IMG/VR virus record: IMGVR_UViG_3300008624_000069
Span: 1 to 23,429 of that record
Strand: one strand, 5' to 3'
Source: a virus
DNA length: 23,429 nucleotides
The first letter of the stretch is position 1; each line of letters starts with the position of its first letter. The notes under the pieces were generated by a model. That model was given only the letters and a program-made list of their open reading frames with translations, had not been told where the DNA came from and ran no database searches. The translations under genes and the position numbers were made by a program. Below are positions 12,787-19,636 of the stretch, piece by piece.

Positions 12787-12866
12787 ATTTATTTTGGCTT
12801 GTAAGTCATTGATTTATTGGCAGTTACAAACAAACGACCGAGCCCTTTAAAAATGGGGACTTACAG
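12758..12866 (-). repeat. Repeated early-promoter module, copy B
   Basis: Second copy of the 109-bp module at 11531-11639. Offsets are identical: CGACCGAGCCCTTT begins 77 bp from the first base of the -10 in both, and the ATGG...TTACAG block 18 bp further. GTAAGTC occurs at 12801-12807 and again in the hairpin at the outer end. The gap 12714-12941 holds this module, a hairpin and a late promoter box, and no convincing gene. Confidence 0.75.
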
Positions 12867-12886
12867 CGTTGAAAATCTGTAAGTCC
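12857..12886. repeat. Ten-bp perfect hairpin between divergent promoters
   Basis: GGACTTACAG (12857-12866) and CTGTAAGTCC (12877-12886) pair perfectly around a 10-nt loop. It overlaps the outer end of module B and lies 34 nt before the late box of the rightward genes. On the minus strand it is followed by CCCATTTTTA, so it may also terminate leftward read-through. An operator for a dimeric protein is the other possibility. Confidence 0.6.
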
Positions 12887-12920
12887 TTGTAAACAAAGGA
12901 GTTGCCATTTCCACAGATAT

Positions 12921-12928
12921 TATAAATA
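12921..12928 (+). promoter_or_regulatory. T4-type late promoter box
   Basis: TATAAATA, an exact match to the T4 late -10 consensus, 13 nt before the ATG at 12942 and after a region with divergent promoters. It is the expected start of the rightward late block. Confidence 0.65.
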
Positions 12929-12941
12929 TCACAAAAAGGCT

Positions 12942-13388
12942 ATGCTTTTATCAAAAGAGATCGAAAAATGGCGATCAAAACCAACATATAAAGAGCCATC
13001 GAAAATCCATTGGTTTGTTTGGCTTCTGGAAAATCCAAAAAGTCCCATTAGTTTGACAGGAGCAATAGACCTTTATAACCATGATATTATCCATATCTTG
13101 TTAGAGCGTGGTATGGAAGTCAAAGATGAAGCTTCTGTAATTGGATTTACTATGGGCAATAGTGAAACTACCAGTTCCTGGGTCCGATGGTTATTTGAGT
13201 TTTGTGCAAGATACCTATATCCAGAGGGGTATCGTTTTAGTGAAGATGATTTGGTGGAATTTGAAATGGGGTATGCATATGGATATACCAGACCCAAGCG
13301 TAATATTCATCTGGCCATTTTTGATGTTCAGAAAGATGTGGAAGAAATACGAAAAGAATGGGATATAGAACTTATAAATAATAGATAG
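12942..13388 (+). CDS. Unknown protein, first gene of the rightward late block
   Basis: 148 aa with AAGG near the start. No known domain was recognised. Visible pieces: KIHWFVWLLENPKSPISLTG, HDIIHILLERGMEVKDEASV, IGFTMGNSETTSSWVRWLFE, FCARYLYPEGYRFSEDDLVE. The region GFTMGNS followed by W..WLF...AR.LYP.GYRF looks like a conserved core, and the product is tryptophan-rich and soluble. A late box lies directly upstream. It is followed by the nucleotidase-like gene, which has its own late box inside the end of this gene. Confidence 0.6.
   Translation: MLLSKEIEKWRSKPTYKEPSKIHWFVWLLENPKSPISLTGAIDLYNHDIIHILLERGMEVKDEASVIGFTMGNSETTSSWVRWLFEFCARYLYPEGYRFSEDDLVEFEMGYAYGYTRPKRNIHLAIFDVQKDVEEIRKEWDIELINNR
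13373..13380 (+). promoter_or_regulatory. T4-type late promoter box within the end of a gene
   Basis: TATAAATA lies in the last codons of the upstream gene, 17 nt before the ATG at 13398, with GAGGAG between. Exact matches are rare enough in this window, and their placement before starts consistent enough, to suggest function. Confidence 0.5.
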
Positions 13389-13397
13389 AGGAGAACT

Positions 13398-13871
13398 ATG
13401 GCAAAAATATTTTGTGACATGGATGGGGTACTGGTAGATTTGCTTGGTAGTATCAAGAGGCATCTTGGAACGACTAAATTGAATCAGGGACTAATTGACG
13501 ATTTCTTTTATAGTGAAGCTGGAACTGGTACGGAGTTTTGGGCTAATTGTGGATGGGAGTCTGGTGGTAAACAACTCTGGAAATTCATCAAATCATATAA
13601 GCCTCAAATACTATCTGCTTGTCCATCTGTTTGTAATAAAGATAAGGCAGTAATAAAAGGCAAGACCCTCTGGTGTGAGAAGAATCTCGGTATTCCAAAA
13701 AGTCAGGTCAATATCGTACAACGCAGAGAGAAGCAGAACTTTGCCGGTAAAGATATAATCTTAATTGACGATCATAAAAAGAACATAAGAGAATGGGAGA
13801 GTGCTGGTGGAACAGGTGTTCTTCATGTAAATGTTAGAACTACAATTAAACAACTGAAAGGGTTAATTTAA
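13398..13871 (+). CDS. HAD-superfamily phosphatase, 5'(3')-deoxyribonucleotidase-like
   Basis: 157 aa with a strong GAGGAG site. HAD motif I is CDMDGVLVDL near the start (D7 nucleophile, D9 acid/base); motif II is ILSACP (S73); a lysine such as K87 or K89 (motif III) follows; motif IV is ILIDDHKKNI with D124 and D125. The GTEFWANCGWESGG cap region and the ID-D-K-N-I-x-EW-x-x-AGG ending resemble 5'(3')-nucleotidases. The expected reaction is dephosphorylation of (deoxy)nucleoside monophosphates; a polynucleotide phosphatase role is an alternative. Cytoplasmic. It overlaps the next gene by one base. Confidence 0.78.
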   Translation: MAKIFCDMDGVLVDLLGSIKRHLGTTKLNQGLIDDFFYSEAGTGTEFWANCGWESGGKQLWKFIKSYKPQILSACPSVCNKDKAVIKGKTLWCEKNLGIPKSQVNIVQRREKQNFAGKDIILIDDHKKNIREWESAGGTGVLHVNVRTTIKQLKGLI

Positions 13872-14098
13872 TGGAAACAACTTATAAAGAATTTATGGAA
13901 GCAAAAGTGAAGAGCTGGAAAGACATGAAGGATCGTAATGTTCTTAGAGCTGCAGATAAGTTCAAAAAGAAAATGAGAAAAGATAATGTACTTGGATATA
14001 CTCTAGCACATGGTGAGTTTGTTATCTTTCGTAATGAGAAAGAATGGGACGATTCAGTTAAGCATGCTAAAGACATGAAGTGGATTCGTGTGGAGTAA
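13871..14098 (+). CDS. Small basic protein of unknown function
   Basis: 75 aa starting in a TAATG overlap with the HAD gene; AAGGG lies upstream. Lysine-rich helix METTYKEFMEAKVKSWKDMK and RAADKFKKKMRKDNVLGYTL, then HGEFVIFRNEKEWDDSVKHA. No family recognised. GGAG at its end serves the next gene 4 nt later. Confidence 0.6.
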   Translation: METTYKEFMEAKVKSWKDMKDRNVLRAADKFKKKMRKDNVLGYTLAHGEFVIFRNEKEWDDSVKHAKDMKWIRVE

Positions 14099-14102
14099 TT
14101 AG

Positions 14103-15233
14103 ATGGCATCAAATGCAATAGAAACTGCCAAACAAGAAAATGGTTCTTTATTTGTTTTTCAGTCTTTTATTGAAAAAGGAAAAATTCCTACAGCAGCAGC
14201 AATTGAAAAAGCCGCTTATAAAAATATGCCATCTAAATGGTACACAACTTTTGATTTACAAGCAAGAGCATTAAAAAAATATATTGGAAGTGGTAGGGGA
14301 TATGTATATAGTCGTGATAAAGGAATGATGCCTTTTTTAGAAAGGACTGCATCTAAGGCTATGGGTGTTTCTGTTAAAGATAGATGGAATCCTATGGATG
14401 TCGTAATGACTAAAAAAGGAAAAGAAGTAGAAATACAAAATAAAGTTAATAGTATATCTGAAGAAGCTATAGAAAAAAAAGCCAAGTTAATTAAACTTAA
14501 TAACTATATGGCGTCTTTGTTAAAGAAGAAACTATTATTACCAATCTCTTTAAAAGAAGTTAAAAAAGGTGTAACTGCCGCTAATGTAGAAGAAGCCAAT
14601 TTAGGTAAAGGTTCTAAAGGTGTAAATTTTACTTATAAAAGGAGAACTTTAAAATGTAATTTATCTATAGATAGAAATGGTTTATTTGATACTGGAGAAT
14701 TAGCATTTGATTTTTATGCTGACGATACTGAAATTCATGTTCAAGCCAGAAGTTTTAGATATAGTATTCCAAGTACAGTAGTGCAAACAGATTTAACACC
14801 AAAAGGTAGACAGAGTGGTGCAAAACTTGGTAAGGCATCTACAGAAGCATTAGATCCTTTTTTAACTAAATTAAGATTAGCAAGACCCAAATCACCAACA
14901 CAACATCCTGAAATCGCAATGGATGGTAATTTTACAACGAAGCAAATTAAGTACTGGAAAGATTTGCATAAGAAACTTAAATCAGTTACTATACAAAATG
15001 AAAAAATAGAATTAAAAGGTAATATAAGTAACATCTTTGCACTTGTGAATAAAAATAAAAAGAAAGCAAATGTTCTGGGCAGACTTACATCTAAATTGGT
15101 AGTAATGGAATGGTTATGGATTTATGCTGAAATAGATAAAAAACGAAAATTTAAAGATTGGTTAAGTGTATTGTATTATGGTGCAAAAAAAGAATTTTCT
15201 GAAACTAACGGACCATTTATAAAAATTTATTAA
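14103..15233 (+). CDS. 376-aa protein of unknown function, possible nuclease-like fold
   Basis: Starts 4 nt after the previous gene with GGAG. Alternating helices and beta segments with Lys-rich linkers. DRWNPMDVVM at 96-105 followed by GKEVEIQNK about 110-118 resembles the core of restriction-endonuclease-like proteins (P-x-D, then E-x-Q/K on the next strand), but the catalytic lysine is replaced by glutamine in the simplest alignment. The C-terminus (VLGRLTSKLVVMEWLWIYAE, LSVLYYGAKKEFSETNGPFI, KIY) resembles large unannotated proteins of marine T4-like phages (recalled). Codon and base use are more A-rich than the baseplate genes. Role unknown; virion-associated or DNA-processing are both possible. 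Confidence 0.6.
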   Translation: MASNAIETAKQENGSLFVFQSFIEKGKIPTAAAIEKAAYKNMPSKWYTTFDLQARALKKYIGSGRGYVYSRDKGMMPFLERTASKAMGVSVKDRWNPMDVVMTKKGKEVEIQNKVNSISEEAIEKKAKLIKLNNYMASLLKKKLLLPISLKEVKKGVTAANVEEANLGKGSKGVNFTYKRRTLKCNLSIDRNGLFDTGELAFDFYADDTEIHVQARSFRYSIPSTVVQTDLTPKGRQSGAKLGKASTEALDPFLTKLRLARPKSPTQHPEIAMDGNFTTKQIKYWKDLHKKLKSVTIQNEKIELKGNISNIFALVNKNKKKANVLGRLTSKLVVMEWLWIYAEIDKKRKFKDWLSVLYYGAKKEFSETNGPFIKIY

Positions 15234-15239
15234 AACTCT

Positions 15240-15247
15240 TATAAATA
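15240..15247 (+). promoter_or_regulatory. T4-type late promoter box before the wedge block
   Basis: TATAAATA, then GAGGAG at 15251-15256 and ATG at 15262. The transcript start would be close to the binding site, as at many T4 late genes. It probably drives the basic 46-aa gene and gp25 onward. Confidence 0.65.
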
Positions 15248-15261
15248 TATGAGGAGATATT

Positions 15262-15402
15262 ATGGCTCAACAAGTAGTTAAAAATAAGCGAGATAAGATT
15301 AAGCACGTTACTTCCATTGGACATTCTGTAAGAAGTAGACCAAAGAATAAGAAGAAACGAGTAAGTTGGAAAAGATATAAGGGACAAGGGAAAAGACGAT
15401 AA
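15262..15402 (+). CDS. Tiny, extremely basic protein
   Basis: 46 aa with GAGGAG 5 nt upstream: MAQQVVKNKRDKIKHVTSIG, then HSVRSRPKNKKKRVSWKRYK and GQGKRR. About 18 of 46 residues are Lys or Arg, and no acidic residue follows D11. The TSIGHSVRSRPKNKKKR core looks conserved rather than random. It would bind nucleic acid or other polyanions. It may be a small DNA- or RNA-binding protein or an assembly aid; a late promoter box directly upstream and coupling to gp25 (TAATG overlap) argue for late, perhaps structural, use. Confidence 0.62.
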   Translation: MAQQVVKNKRDKIKHVTSIGHSVRSRPKNKKKRVSWKRYKGQGKRR

Positions 15403-15818
15403 TGGCAACAGTCTACACAAAAGGGCTTTCAACAAATGCTCGAGCATGGGCCGATCTTGATTTAGATTTCATAAAACATCCTGTCACCAAAGACATCACA
15501 AGAAAGACAGATGTTGAAGCAGTCAAACGAGCTGTTAGAAATCTCATAATGACAAACCAGTATGATAAACCATTTCATCCTGAGATTGATGGAGGAGTAA
15601 CTCGACACTTATTTGGTTTGTCAACAGCTCACACAAAACACGATATCGCTGAAGCTGTTAGAGTTTGTTTAGAAAATTATGAACCAAGAGTAATTGTAGA
15701 TGACGTAGTTGTTTCAGGAGATTTAGACAAGAACGGGTTTAATGTTTCTATACATTTTTCTTTAATCAATTCACCACAACCGATTGAAGTTGCTTTATTT
15801 CTGGAGAGGGTAAGATAA
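15402..15818 (+). CDS. 25: Baseplate wedge subunit gp25
   Basis: 138 aa (T4 gp25: 132 aa), a GPW/gp25 lysozyme-like fold protein that connects wedge and sheath. Diagnostic pieces: AVKRAVRNLIMTNQYDKPFH, PEIDGGVTRHLF, and the conserved NYEPRV (E94-P95-R96 core). The baseplate uses gp25 as the sheath-initiation site. It starts one base into the end of the tiny basic gene and overlaps no other gene; the gp6 start is immediately after its stop with GAGAGGG in the gp25 end. Confidence 0.93.
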   Translation: MATVYTKGLSTNARAWADLDLDFIKHPVTKDITRKTDVEAVKRAVRNLIMTNQYDKPFHPEIDGGVTRHLFGLSTAHTKHDIAEAVRVCLENYEPRVIVDDVVVSGDLDKNGFNVSIHFSLINSPQPIEVALFLERVR

Positions 15819-17660
15819 ATGGCAAGCAATAAATTAAAAGTTACAGATTTAGAATTTGATGAGATAAAAACTAATTTAAAAACTTATCTTAAATCACAAA
15901 GTCAATTCTTAGATTATGATTTTGAAGGTAGTGGTATGAATGTTATATTAGATGTCCTGGCATATAATACTCATTACATGGGATTCTATGCAAACTTACT
16001 TGCTAATGAAATGTTCTTGGATTCGGCTTCACTTAGAGATTCTGTAGTTTCTCATGTCAAACATTTAAATGTTATTCCAAATTCTGTTACAGCACCTTCT
16101 GCTCTTCTTGATATGACATTTTCTCCTTCTAATTCTCCTACTTCGTTAACCATCGCAAAAGATACAAAATTTACTACAAGTATTAGTGGAGTAAGTTATA
16201 CGTTTACAACAACTGAAGCTAAAATAATTTATCCAGTTGGTTCATCTTATTCTGTAACAGGTTTACCAATCAAAGAAGGTAAAATTTTAAATAAATCATA
16301 TACTGTTAATTTGGCAAATACAGCACAACGATTTATTATTCCAAATCTAAATATTGATATTTCTACTATATCAGTACAAGTTCAAAATTCTGCAAGTGAT
16401 ACAACAGTAGCTACATGGTCAGATGGTAATGCATTAGATGTTACAACTATTGCTTCTTATCAAAAAGTTTTCTTTGTACAAGAAATAGAAGGTGGAAAAT
16501 ATGAATTACTTTTTGGTGATGGTTCAGTTGGAAAAGAGTTAGCTGATGGTAATATTATTTTTATTGAATATCTTGTTACAAGTGGATCAGCTGCTAATAA
16601 AGCATCTTCTTTTACTGCTGTTGGTTCTGTTGCTGGGTTATCATCTTCTAACTATACAATAACAGTTACATCAAATGCAACGGGTGGATCAGCAATTGAA
16701 ACAATTACATCATTAAAAAATAATGCACCAAAATTATATCAAGCACAAAAACGTGCAACTACAACTGAAGATTATAAAGCTATTTTATTAGGTGAACGAA
16801 CTGATATCGAATCAATTAAAATATATGGTGGTGAAGATGCTAACCCAGCTGTATATGGTAAAGTGTATATAGCAGTTAAACCAGTTGGTAATACTGCTTA
16901 TAGTATAGCAACAAAAGATGCAATAAAAACTTCTATTCTTAAAAAGACAAATGTAGTTACTGTAACACCAGAAATTGTCGATCCAATTTTTTATTATTTG
17001 TTAATTGATACTACAGTTAATTATGATCCTGTTACATTATTGACAAATGAAGATACTTTAAAAGCAGGTATTAGTAATTCAATTACAAGTTATTTTACCA
17101 GTAGCTTACAGAAATTTGACCAGAAATTTCGATATTCAGTATTGACACAAACAATAGATGATACAAATAGTTCTATACGAAATAGTAAAACATCTATTAA
17201 GTATCAAATGGAGATTGCCCCTACAACATTAGCAGTAGCTGCCACATATACTATGGAGTTTAATAATCCAATAACTAAAGGAACACTTACTAGTACAGGA
17301 TTTACAGCTAGTGATGGATTTACATATACATTGATAGATGATAGTCTTGGAAATGTTAAACTCATACGGTCAACATATTCTAGTAGTACGGGACTTATGA
17401 CAGTTGATAGTCCAGCAGTCTATATGACTTTAGTATCTGGTTCACAAAATCTTGGTACTATAGATTATGATACTGGTACAATTGTTTTAAATAGTTTTAC
17501 TCCTTATACAATTTCTGATGCAAAGACATATATTAGAATGACAGTAACACCTGGAATTAATAATCAAGATATTACACCATTAAGAGAACAAATATTAACA
17601 ACTGATATATATGATACAACCGCCGTCAATATTACAATGGTTGCTGAAACAATAATTTAA
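15819..17660 (+). CDS. 6: Baseplate wedge subunit gp6
   Basis: 613 aa (T4 gp6: 660 aa), of the phage J/gp6 wedge family. The N-terminus is typical of marine T4-like gp6: LKTYLKSQSQFLDYDFEGSG then MNVILDVLAYNTHYMGFYAN and LLANEMFLDSASLRDS. The middle contains GGKYELLFGDGSVGKELADG, a beta-rich domain found in baseplate_J proteins, followed by RATTTEDYKAILLGERTDIE. Gp6 dimers form the ring joining the wedges. It follows gp25 with no gap and is followed 1 nt later by the gp7-position gene. Confidence 0.92.
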   Translation: MASNKLKVTDLEFDEIKTNLKTYLKSQSQFLDYDFEGSGMNVILDVLAYNTHYMGFYANLLANEMFLDSASLRDSVVSHVKHLNVIPNSVTAPSALLDMTFSPSNSPTSLTIAKDTKFTTSISGVSYTFTTTEAKIIYPVGSSYSVTGLPIKEGKILNKSYTVNLANTAQRFIIPNLNIDISTISVQVQNSASDTTVATWSDGNALDVTTIASYQKVFFVQEIEGGKYELLFGDGSVGKELADGNIIFIEYLVTSGSAANKASSFTAVGSVAGLSSSNYTITVTSNATGGSAIETITSLKNNAPKLYQAQKRATTTEDYKAILLGERTDIESIKIYGGEDANPAVYGKVYIAVKPVGNTAYSIATKDAIKTSILKKTNVVTVTPEIVDPIFYYLLIDTTVNYDPVTLLTNEDTLKAGISNSITSYFTSSLQKFDQKFRYSVLTQTIDDTNSSIRNSKTSIKYQMEIAPTTLAVAATYTMEFNNPITKGTLTSTGFTASDGFTYTLIDDSLGNVKLIRSTYSSSTGLMTVDSPAVYMTLVSGSQNLGTIDYDTGTIVLNSFTPYTISDAKTYIRMTVTPGINNQDITPLREQILTTDIYDTTAVNITMVAETII

Positions 17661-17661
17661 T

Positions 17662-19596
17662 ATGGCCAGTAATCCAAACATACCAATACATCCTTCGTTT
17701 GATGAACGTATATCTGTTCGTGTAGAAGGACAGTTACCAGATTTTGTTAAACAAGATCATCCTACTTTTGTAGCTTTCTTAGAAGCATACTATGAGTATC
17801 TTGAGCAAGTTGGTAAGCCGTATGAGATTATTGGTAATTTAGATAATTATTTTAATATTGATAAGACTGTTGATGATTTCTTACAATATTTTAAAACACA
17901 GTTTGGTAAAGATATTCCAGAGGCAGTATTTGCTAATTCAAATAAGCCTCATGTAATAAAAAGACTCCGTGATTTTTATCGTTCTAAAGGTAGTGAGAAA
18001 TCTTTTCAGTTTTTATTTCGTTTATTGTATCAAGAAGAAATTGAATTTTATTATCCATCTGTTGATATGCTTCGTGTATCAGATGGAAGATATACTAAAG
18101 ATAAAATTTTAAGATGTATTGATACAAGTGGTAGTTCAGCTATTTTTGATTTTACTGGTGAAACAATTACTGGTGGAACATCTGGTGCGAAAGGTATTGT
18201 TGAATTGGTACTGAATGAACAGATAGGAGCCTTTGTTGTATCTACAATTTATCTTTCTAAAGTAAATGGAACATTTACAACTAATGAAACTATTACAGAT
18301 GGAACAAATACGTTTACTCTGGACAGTATGGTAACTGGGTATACGATAACAAATCCTGGTAATGGATATAGTATAGATGATAATATTGCAGTAACAGGTG
18401 GTGGTGCAGGAGCTGTCGGAGCACAGTTTTTAGTTTCATCATTAACAACGGGAAGTATGACTACAGCGACTATTGTTTCAGGTGGAACGGGATATGTTGT
18501 TGGTGATAAACTTACGATTAACAATACAGATAAATTAGAGATAGACGGAAGAACTTGTAGTGTACTTGTTAAGACAGTAAACTCTGGTGTAATTACTGCT
18601 ATTGAGTTTGAACATAACGGATCTGGATATAAAGCAATCCCAACTATTTCTGGTGGTGGAACTGGAACAGGTGCAAATATTACATTGAGTGGTTCTGGTA
18701 TTGGTGGAATTAAAACTTTAAAACTAGTAAATGGTGGTTTCCATTATCAGTCAATTCCAACATTAAATTTTTCTGCTAAAGGAGATGGAACAGCAACTGG
18801 TACTGCATCAATTGGTAGTTATGAAGATGAAGCAAATACAAGATGGGTTGGTGATGATAGTCAAATTTCTGCAGCTAATTATATTCAAGATAGTAAGTAT
18901 TATCAAGCATTTTCATATGAGATAAAAGCTGGCCAGACAATAGATAAGTGGAGAAATTATGTTAAGCGAATAGTACATCCTTCTGGTTTGGCATTGTTTG
19001 GTAGAACATTAATTACGGGTTTACTTGAAACTGGATTAAAACTTTCTCTGCCACCTACACATAAATATCCTTATACAATTATATGGCATGATGGTGATAT
19101 TGAACCACCGGTTCGATTAAATAATCAATTACAACAAACAAATCCAGAATGGCCAGATGGAGCACCTTGGCCACATGATGGACAAGCTCTTGGTTCTCAA
19201 ATGGGACCCGGACATTCAGATTGGCATATATATGAAATTGATTTGCCAATTATTGTTTTAAGTATAGCAGATAGTGATGATTGGTTATATACCCAGATGG
19301 AACTTACCATGCCATCTGAGAATTGGACTTATATTACAGATGGGAGTATTTCTGTACATGAAGATTGGGGACAGATTTCAAGTGGTATTGGAGGAGCATT
19401 ACAGTTAGGACCTTTGCGCCGTCAAGTAGACAGATTGAAATTTGCAAAGCAAGCTGGATTTGGTACATTGAAAACAGACTTGGGTAGTAATGCATATACG
19501 ATTAATTTTTTTAAGGATGAACAGATTTCCAGATATGTTACAACACAGAATGAAAAAACGAAAATTGTGATGAATAGTCACATAAGTATTGTATAA
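17662..19596 (+). CDS. Baseplate wedge / tail structural protein at the gp7 position
   Basis: 644 aa. The N-terminal 130 residues (LPDFVKQDHPTFVAFLEAYY, EYLEQVGKPYEIIG, KRLRDFYRSKGSEKSFQFLF) are a recognisable family in marine T4-like phages next to gp6. Residues about 225-390 hold glycine-rich repeats (NPGNGY, SGGTGY, NGSGYKAIPTISGGGTGTGA, NGGFHYQSIPT). The C-terminal part includes YVKRIVHPSGLALFG and a wedge-like region. T4 gp7 is 1032 aa, so the gp7 label rests on order (6, this, 8) and not on direct similarity. A weak binding site precedes the start. Confidence 0.72.
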   Translation: MASNPNIPIHPSFDERISVRVEGQLPDFVKQDHPTFVAFLEAYYEYLEQVGKPYEIIGNLDNYFNIDKTVDDFLQYFKTQFGKDIPEAVFANSNKPHVIKRLRDFYRSKGSEKSFQFLFRLLYQEEIEFYYPSVDMLRVSDGRYTKDKILRCIDTSGSSAIFDFTGETITGGTSGAKGIVELVLNEQIGAFVVSTIYLSKVNGTFTTNETITDGTNTFTLDSMVTGYTITNPGNGYSIDDNIAVTGGGAGAVGAQFLVSSLTTGSMTTATIVSGGTGYVVGDKLTINNTDKLEIDGRTCSVLVKTVNSGVITAIEFEHNGSGYKAIPTISGGGTGTGANITLSGSGIGGIKTLKLVNGGFHYQSIPTLNFSAKGDGTATGTASIGSYEDEANTRWVGDDSQISAANYIQDSKYYQAFSYEIKAGQTIDKWRNYVKRIVHPSGLALFGRTLITGLLETGLKLSLPPTHKYPYTIIWHDGDIEPPVRLNNQLQQTNPEWPDGAPWPHDGQALGSQMGPGHSDWHIYEIDLPIIVLSIADSDDWLYTQMELTMPSENWTYITDGSISVHEDWGQISSGIGGALQLGPLRRQVDRLKFAKQAGFGTLKTDLGSNAYTINFFKDEQISRYVTTQNEKTKIVMNSHISIV

Positions 19597-19608
19597 ATAT
19601 TATAAATA
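19592..19608 (+). promoter_or_regulatory. Tandem T4-type late promoter boxes
   Basis: TATAAATA at 19592-19599 and again at 19601-19608, 9 bp apart. The first overlaps the stop codon of the previous gene. They precede gp8 (ATG 19637) with GAGG before the start. Two boxes raise the chance that at least one is functional. Confidence 0.65.
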
Positions 19609-19636
19609 TAAGAAATTAAAATAGAGGATTTGAGTT

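Noticed and set aside
13073-14485. Several minus-strand frames opposite 12942-15233
   Set aside because: All lie opposite genes with good starts, and none has a binding site.
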